This document shows positions 58,941-64,000 of a stretch of DNA of 64,000 bases, piece after piece; position 1 is the stretch's first letter, and each line of letters begins with the position of its first letter. The position numbers and the translations under genes were made by a program. Below the pieces are notes generated by a model. That model saw only the letters and a list, made by a program, of their open reading frames with translations, had not been told where the DNA came from and searched no databases. The DNA is from Bacteroidota bacterium (lineage in GTDB: Bacteria > Bacteroidota > Bacteroidia > AKYH767-A > OLB10), in NCBI GenBank assembly GCA_016713525.1, contig JADJOZ010000003.1:62001-126000 (forward strand), read 5' to 3'.

Positions 58941-61900
58941 AGGAGCAACTTTGGCATCAGGAAACGTTTCATCTTCTGATGTGAGCTTCTGCGCAAGTGG
59001 TACCCCAACATTAAGTGTAGCCGGCTCCGATGGTGGTGCGATTCAATGGCAGCAATCTACAATCAGCTCTGGTGGCCCATGGACCAATGTTGGAACTCCT
59101 TCAACAGTTTATGCCCCGGGAACGATTATCCAAACTACCTGGTATCGTGTTCGGGTATACTGTCAGTCCTCTGAAGTGTTCTCCAATGTTGTTGAAGTGA
59201 ATGTAAATAATCCACAACTGTTGAGTTCCACACCCGGTTCACGGTGTGGCGCAGGTACTGTTAACCTAGCAGCAACTGCAGACCCAGGCTCAACTATCAA
59301 CTGGTATGCTAATGCAACCGGTGGTGCACCACTTGGAACAGGACCATCATTTACAACTCCGGTAATAACAACTACAACTGATTTTTATGCAGCTGCCAGT
59401 GTTGGTGGATCCGGAAATCAGAATGTTGGAAAAACAAGTATTACAACTTCAGCCTCTGTTGTTGGAACTTATTATTTGAACTTTACAGTTTATGTTCCTA
59501 CAACAATTGCATCTGTAAAATGTTATTTCAATGCTATCGGTACTCCGTTTATTCTTAATATTCGCGATGCCGGAACTTTAGCCTCTGTTTTCACTGCATC
59601 AGGTACAACAACTGTGAATGGCACAGTTACACCTCAAACAATTACGCTCAATGCTACTTTAGCACCTGGAAATTATCAGATGGGCTGGTCAACGGATCCG
59701 GGAACTTACCGAGAAAGCACAGGAGCAACTTATCCATACGCAATTCCGGGGATCATCAGTATTACTGGTAATACTTTTAATGACCTTAACTATTATTATT
59801 ATTTTTATGATTGGTCAGTAGTAACCGGATGCGAAGGACTTCGAACAGCTGTTACCGCAACTGTTAATCCATCACCTGCAATTACAGCAGTTAGTGGTGC
59901 CAGTACTGTTTGTTCAGGCAATCCAACTACAGTAAGTGTATCTAGTTCGAATGATCCAAACTATACCTATAGCTGGACTTCAACACCTGCAGGATTTACT
60001 GCAACAGGAGCAGGACCTCACACCGTGAATCCAACTGCCGCTTCTACAACTTATACTGTTTCTGCAGTTGATAATACTGCAGGTCCGTTCAGTGGTTGTG
60101 GTGCATTGAATACAGTTGTGATATCAACAACTCCTAATAGTTTATCTGCTACAGCAACTGCAACTCCGTCATCTGTATGTTTAGGATCGGATGTTCAACT
60201 TCAGGTAACCGCATCTTCAAGCGGTTATTCGATGAATACCAGTTGTGCTACCAGTTTCATCGATATCAGTGTTTCCGGTACTTCAATCGGTACTGTAGCT
60301 GATGATTCAGAACATAATATTCCTGTGCCCTCGTTTACATTCAATGGCGTTACCTATACTCAGGCTGTTGTTGGTATGAATGGAGTAATTGTATTAGGTG
60401 CAACTTCCGGCGATATTACACTTACCAATGCTGCATTGCCAACTACCAGCGTTGCAGCCGGTAACGTATTCCTGGCTCCTTACTGGGATGATTTGGATAT
60501 TAACCTTGGTGCTACTGTTAAATATCAGACTGTGGGAAACATTTTCATTATCCAATGGACAAATACGGATCACAATTTATTTACAACCGGTGGAATTACC
60601 TTCCAGGTACAAATGAATCTGGTAACCGGAGTTGTAACATATATTTACCCTGATGCTGTATTTGGAAGTGCTACCTATGATCTTGGCTTAACAGCAACCA
60701 TAGGTATTCAAATGAGTACTACTAGTGCTGTTCAATATTCCTTCAATACAGCCAGTTTAACAAATGGTCAGTGTATTAATTTTACACCGGTTTCTCCTGC
60801 TGTAACTTACGACTGGTCAGCTAATAGCACTTTCCTTACTTCAACCAGTATTGCAAATCCAATTGCTGAAGCTGTTACCTCTGATCAGACATATTCAGTA
60901 ACAGTCACTCAAACAAGTACCGGATGTATTAAGGTTGCAACTGTGCCGGTAATTACATTGGCTCTTCCCGATCCTCTCATTGGCAGCAATGCTCCTGTTT
61001 GTCAGGGTCAGGATATAGCACTGTTCGGATCTAATGAAGCCTTAGGTCAGACTACAGGCAACAGTTTCTCATGGACTGGACCTAACGGATTCCTTTCAGG
61101 ATCTCAAAATCCTACTGTTACCGGAGTCACTACTGCCAGTGTAGGGTATTATGTTTTAACAGTTCAAAATAGTTTTGGATGTACTGAAGTAGACTCAATT
61201 AATGTTCAGTTATTCGACAGTCCGGCATTGAATATCCTTAGCCAAACCAACGTAGCCTGTAACGGTGCCTTAACCGGAGCATATACTGTTGAAGTTACCA
61301 ATCCAATACCATTTGGAAACTACCTGTACAACGATGGTACCAATACACAGTTCAACGATGGAACTTTCACCGGCGTAGGAGCAGGTACTTATAATGTAGA
61401 GGTAACTGATGATAACTCTTGTTCAACTACCATTCCAGTAACGATCACTGAGCCTGATCCAACTACTACTGCTAATGCAGGAACAGATCAATCTTCTTGT
61501 TTAGGAAATACCGCCACTTTAGCCGGTAATGCCGCTTTGGTAGGAACAGGAAGCTGGACAGTAACTGCAGGAGGAGCAACGGTCACCGACCCATCGGATC
61601 CTAATAGTACGGTAACAGGATTAACAGCAGGCTTAAACACGTTCCGCTGGACAATCGACAATGCCTTTTGTGCAAACAGCAACTTCGATGAAGTAGACAT
61701 CACTACCAATGTATTGCCAACAGCATCGATCAGTGGCACCACCGAAATCTGTAATGGAAACTCCACTACATTAACGGTAGTGTTCACAGGCACGGCACCC
61801 TATACGTATTCGTACAGCAATGGTTTAACGACCTTCGGGCCGTTCACTACCAGCAATACAACAGAGAATATTACGGTAGCACCAACTGCAACCAGAACGT

Positions 61901-63570
61901 ATACGATAACAGCGGTAGATGATTCGAACTGTCCGGGAACACCATCGGGTAGTGCAGTAGTAACGGTAACACAGGCACCACCTGCTAACTCGGTATTTAT
62001 TGTATCCTCACCAGCCACAGGCTGCGTAGGTCATGCAGCGGTAGCAAACGTTAATCCGGTCATAGGAGCAACGCTTTATACCTGGACGGTATTCCCTAAC
62101 ACACTAATCAATGGTCAGTCGGGAGGCGTTGCCACTACCACGGTACCAACGGCGACCTTCACCTTAGGCAGTTTGCCAGCGAATGAATCGGGCTGGGATA
62201 TCTGCGTAACAGCATCCAATGCGTGTGGACAAACCAATACCAAGTGTCTGACTATCCGCGGCGCGTTAAGCACCCCGGCAGTAATCAGCGGCACCACGGT
62301 AGCCTGTGCCAGCAGCAGTGGTACTTACAGTACAGGTACAGTAGCAGGAGCATCAGGCTATAGCTGGACAGGAACCAACGGAATCACTTTCAGTGGCAGC
62401 GGTACGAGCATCACGGCGAACTTCCCATCGGGCTTTACCAGTGGACAGATTTGTGTGGCAGCTACGTTATCGTGCGGCTACACCGGTCCACAGCGCTGTA
62501 TCACGGTAACCAGTTCGGTAAGTCAGCTTGGCTTAATGAGTGGCCCATTTGCAGTATGTCCCGGTCAAAGCGGTTTGGTATTTAGTGTACCAGCCAATTC
62601 AGGACTGTCTTCTTATACCTGGACAGCACCATCGGGTGTAACCATTACTTCGGGACAAGGAACCAACTCGGTAACAGTGAGTGTGGCCCCTGGCTTTAAC
62701 CTGGGAAGTATGTGTGTAACGGGTACATCGAACTGCGGTATTGTATCGGCAGCCCGTTGTAAAACAGTTAGCAGCACCTTACCACTTACCCCTGGCAATA
62801 TCTCGGGAGCAAGTACAGGAGTATGTAATCAAACGATCACCTACTCGGTACCTGCCTTAAGTGGCGTAACTTCCTATAACTGGACCGCCCCAATAGGCGC
62901 AACGGTAGTATCAGGACAGGGAACCAATACGGTTGATATCAGTTACCCTAATGGATTCAGCAATGGACAATTGTGTGTAACGGCTCAGAACGGTTGCGGA
63001 ATCAGTGCAGCACGTTGTATCAATATCAAAGGTGTACCGGCTTCACCGGGTGTGATCTCAGGACCTGTAACCGTATGTACCGGCGAGCAAGGCTTAACCT
63101 ATAGCATAGCTGCCATGTTTGGTGCAAGCAGTTACACTTGGGTAGTACCTGCAGGCTCGAGCATCATTGCCGGTCAGGGAACATCAAGTATCATTGTAGA
63201 CTGGGGTACTACAAGCGGACTGGTAACGGTAACAGCAACTAACAGTTGTGGCGTATCAGGAACCAGAACACTGAATGTGATCGTGAACTGTAAACTGTCA
63301 GGAAATGAAATTCCTGGAGTATTGGTGAATGCGTATCCAAATCCGGTAGCAAGTGAACTGACAGTAGAGGTAAGCTCAGAAAAGGCGAATGACTATGCAC
63401 TGGAGCTGACCGATGTATCGGGAAGAGTCGTGTATAGCGGACAAATGAACACAACAGGTGGTATGAAAACAACCACAGTAGATGTCAGTACGTTGTCAAA
63501 AGGCATGTATATGCTTACCGTTCGTAGCAATGATGGATTTACCAATCAGATTCGTATTGCGGTGCAATAA
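57040..63570 (+). CDS. Locus G, main segment: Ig-like/nidogen-like T9SS type A surface protein
   Basis: Continuation of locus G (true frame from about 57080; 57040 is not a start). Order: end of beta-helix 2 (DAGAYEF); CARDB-like domain (DVGVFAFLGPNPDGCY); Ig and Ig_7 domains; lectin-like sandwich (about 58180-58650, GCESARVPVVATV); Ig-like domains; a second sandwich (about 59410-59850) not present in locus C; Ig-like; a nidogen-like sandwich (about 60170-60790: DDSEHNIPVPSFTFNGVTY, GVIVLGATSGDITL, APYWDDLDINLGA) shared with locus F; two Ig-like domains resembling those of B; the constant cassette from 61228; an intact type A sorting tail. So G has the body of C, a middle piece of F and a pre-cassette piece of B. 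Confidence 0.92.
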   Translation: MVAQVANGAFIIQTPAAATSNYNNLYMNSAAGTNNLGYNGTSYATLAAWQAGSGKDANSTSENPLYFNPAANNYKPTQSAMDNIGTPLSVADDIIGALRSPSAPDAGAYEFSVAAKDVGVFAFLGPNPDGCYTNAETIEVQIKNYGTQVIDFSVDPVTVNCVITGPVNTTVSATLTTGTLMPTATLNVSLAPTINGTTNGTYLLNATTVMTSDGEPINDAYPEITLEVGPVAGVISSTLNSICVSDDPVLTAVGVYGGDIQWQESTVSATGPWTNVGTNSATYSPITVTQTTWYRALTVCNANDAASNVVEIIVNTPLITSTIPGTRCGIGTVGLSATGSGSTINWYNSPSSQTALSTGASFTTPVISSSTTYYVATSDGGGTANLGLPNRVGATSNSGYSDVGLMFDASVSFTLQSVAVYPIASTPSGNVTATIALKDNAGVILQSTTVSLPTSVLPGIKTLVPLNFIVPAGTQHRLVFTSATGGGITGFIRESSTGYVYPYTLPGVASITSAYTSGASSAYYYYFYDWTVVTGCESARVPVVATVTPAPTMSVTANDITLCPGGSTTVNVTSSNDPDYTYSWTSNPAGFTASGAGPHSISPTATTWYVVTATDNSAGPNTGCVAIDSVQVFTGATLASGNVSSSDVSFCASGTPTLSVAGSDGGAIQWQQSTISSGGPWTNVGTPSTVYAPGTIIQTTWYRVRVYCQSSEVFSNVVEVNVNNPQLLSSTPGSRCGAGTVNLAATADPGSTINWYANATGGAPLGTGPSFTTPVITTTTDFYAAASVGGSGNQNVGKTSITTSASVVGTYYLNFTVYVPTTIASVKCYFNAIGTPFILNIRDAGTLASVFTASGTTTVNGTVTPQTITLNATLAPGNYQMGWSTDPGTYRESTGATYPYAIPGIISITGNTFNDLNYYYYFYDWSVVTGCEGLRTAVTATVNPSPAITAVSGASTVCSGNPTTVSVSSSNDPNYTYSWTSTPAGFTATGAGPHTVNPTAASTTYTVSAVDNTAGPFSGCGALNTVVISTTPNSLSATATATPSSVCLGSDVQLQVTASSSGYSMNTSCATSFIDISVSGTSIGTVADDSEHNIPVPSFTFNGVTYTQAVVGMNGVIVLGATSGDITLTNAALPTTSVAAGNVFLAPYWDDLDINLGATVKYQTVGNIFIIQWTNTDHNLFTTGGITFQVQMNLVTGVVTYIYPDAVFGSATYDLGLTATIGIQMSTTSAVQYSFNTASLTNGQCINFTPVSPAVTYDWSANSTFLTSTSIANPIAEAVTSDQTYSVTVTQTSTGCIKVATVPVITLALPDPLIGSNAPVCQGQDIALFGSNEALGQTTGNSFSWTGPNGFLSGSQNPTVTGVTTASVGYYVLTVQNSFGCTEVDSINVQLFDSPALNILSQTNVACNGALTGAYTVEVTNPIPFGNYLYNDGTNTQFNDGTFTGVGAGTYNVEVTDDNSCSTTIPVTITEPDPTTTANAGTDQSSCLGNTATLAGNAALVGTGSWTVTAGGATVTDPSDPNSTVTGLTAGLNTFRWTIDNAFCANSNFDEVDITTNVLPTASISGTTEICNGNSTTLTVVFTGTAPYTYSYSNGLTTFGPFTTSNTTENITVAPTATRTYTITAVDDSNCPGTPSGSAVVTVTQAPPANSVFIVSSPATGCVGHAAVANVNPVIGATLYTWTVFPNTLINGQSGGVATTTVPTATFTLGSLPANESGWDICVTASNACGQTNTKCLTIRGALSTPAVISGTTVACASSSGTYSTGTVAGASGYSWTGTNGITFSGSGTSITANFPSGFTSGQICVAATLSCGYTGPQRCITVTSSVSQLGLMSGPFAVCPGQSGLVFSVPANSGLSSYTWTAPSGVTITSGQGTNSVTVSVAPGFNLGSMCVTGTSNCGIVSAARCKTVSSTLPLTPGNISGASTGVCNQTITYSVPALSGVTSYNWTAPIGATVVSGQGTNTVDISYPNGFSNGQLCVTAQNGCGISAARCINIKGVPASPGVISGPVTVCTGEQGLTYSIAAMFGASSYTWVVPAGSSIIAGQGTSSIIVDWGTTSGLVTVTATNSCGVSGTRTLNVIVNCKLSGNEIPGVLVNAYPNPVASELTVEVSSEKANDYALELTDVSGRVVYSGQMNTTGGMKTTTVDVSTLSKGMYMLTVRSNDGFTNQIRIAVQ
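61228..63570 (+). repeat. Constant 3' cassette, copy 6 (locus G)
   Basis: 2343 bp, intact, with the extra codon (DGTNTQFNDGTF). Variants: ITAVDDSN, APTATRT and GISAARC (both shared with B), GVPASPG. Private: GLTTFGPF, VGHAAVANV, GTSSIIV. Confidence 0.93.
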
Positions 63571-63609
63571 ATAAAATTAAGTAAGGTGATTCCTTTGAAG
63601 GAATCAATT

Positions 63610-63641
63610 AAAAGCCCTCATCTTCGGATGGGGGCTTTTTT
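63610..63641 (+). terminator. cUUCGg terminator of locus G (family type)
   Basis: AAAAGCCCTCATC-TTCG-GATGGGGGC stem-loop with T tract. The preceding small hairpin is here perfect: gattcctt-tg-aaggaatc (63588-63605). Confidence 0.9.
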
Positions 63642-63770
63642 ATTTTATATGAATTAGAATTGTTCCTTTTTCAGAGCAAATCTTACAAATGAATCAAATT
63701 GTTGAATATTTTGAAATAAAAGCTGATGCTATTGGGTATTTTGGAGATTCACGATCCTAAAACTTCAACG

Positions 63771-64000
63771 ATGAAAAATACATTGATATTGATTGCACTA
63801 TTGATAGCATCGGTTGATACTTACAGCGCAACATATTATGTTTCGTTGAACGGAAACAATGCCAATAATGGCTTGAGTAATTCAGCAGCATTTGCAACAA
63901 TTCAGCATGCTTCTGAACAAATTGTTGCAGGCGACTCAGTTATTGTGATGCCAGGAACATATCAGGGTTTTGATTTCATGAATGTGAACGGCACACAGTT
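63771..64000 (+). CDS. Locus H: secreted beta-helix-type protein, 3'-partial
   Basis: ATG at 63771 opens a frame that stays open to the window edge (76 codons). It starts MKNTLILIALLIASVDTYSA, a short signal peptide, then TYYVSLNGNNANNGLSNSAA, FATIQHASEQIVAGDSVIVM and PGTYQGF. YYVS..G.....G....AFATIQ.A...V..GD.V.V.PGTY is the classic opening of right-handed parallel beta-helix (DUF1565/pectate-lyase-like) proteins. Unlike B-G, cleavage would not leave Gln. It starts about 130 bp after the terminator of G. Whether it ends in the same cassette cannot be seen. Confidence 0.8.
   Translation, partial: MKNTLILIALLIASVDTYSATYYVSLNGNNANNGLSNSAAFATIQHASEQIVAGDSVIVMPGTYQGFDFMNVNGTQ

Noticed and set aside
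13593..63570. Transposon-driven duplication of the cassette
   Set aside because: No transposase, terminal inverted repeats or target-site duplications are visible at the cassette borders.
6368..63570. A single operon of B-G
   Set aside because: A strong intrinsic terminator follows every gene and the gaps are 260-480 bp.

Overview
The window reads as a piece of a Bacteroidota chromosome (Bacteroidetes; the style fits Chitinophagales, Saprospirales or Sphingobacteriales, but I cannot place it more closely). The evidence is one T9SS type B and six T9SS type A C-terminal sorting domains, signal peptides that leave Gln at the mature N-terminus, A/T-rich DNA, start codons without a Shine-Dalgarno sequence, and the typical Bacteroidetes modules: choice-of-anchor L, GEVED, Ig_7/CHU_C-associated Ig, SprB-like and beta-helix domains. 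No tRNA, rRNA, transposase, CRISPR array or metabolic gene was seen. Every gene is on the + strand.

Layout. Locus A (left edge to 6063) is a 5'-truncated repeat protein: choice-of-anchor L head, an array of 70-residue Ig-like units, two PKD domains and a gliding-motility-associated (CHU_C, type B) C-terminus. It is followed by a tandem array of six giant secreted proteins: B (6368-15930), C (16196-25793), D (26054-37023), E (37446-42422), F (42902-53028) and G (53349-63570). Each has its own signal peptide, a C/A-rich untranslated leader and its own terminator, so they look like separate transcription units. Locus H (63771 to the right edge) is the start of another secreted, probably beta-helical protein.

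The main signal is modular. B-G differ in their heads: beta-helices in B, C, D and G; a lectin-like fold and GEVED in D; GEVED plus a P-domain in E; an ALK-like glycine-rich domain and IPT/TIG in F; a lamin-tail-like domain in C. All six end in the same roughly 2.34-kb cassette: SprB-like repeat, PKD-like and Ig-like repeats, type A sorting tail. In four of six the shared sequence continues through the terminator. The cassette copies are near identical at the DNA level, their lengths differ only by one shared codon plus frameshifting indels, and their variant sites combine reticulately, which points to gene conversion. C and G also share a 4.6-kb body. This is a 'variable head, constant tail' surface-protein array.

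Only E is uninterrupted. A, B, C, D, F and G carry frameshifts or a nonsense codon, several of them one-base losses in short homopolymers. Sequencing or assembly error is the simplest explanation, but pseudogenisation or on/off switching cannot be excluded from the sequence alone. Broken genes are listed by reading-frame segment, and the reconstruction is given in the evidence.
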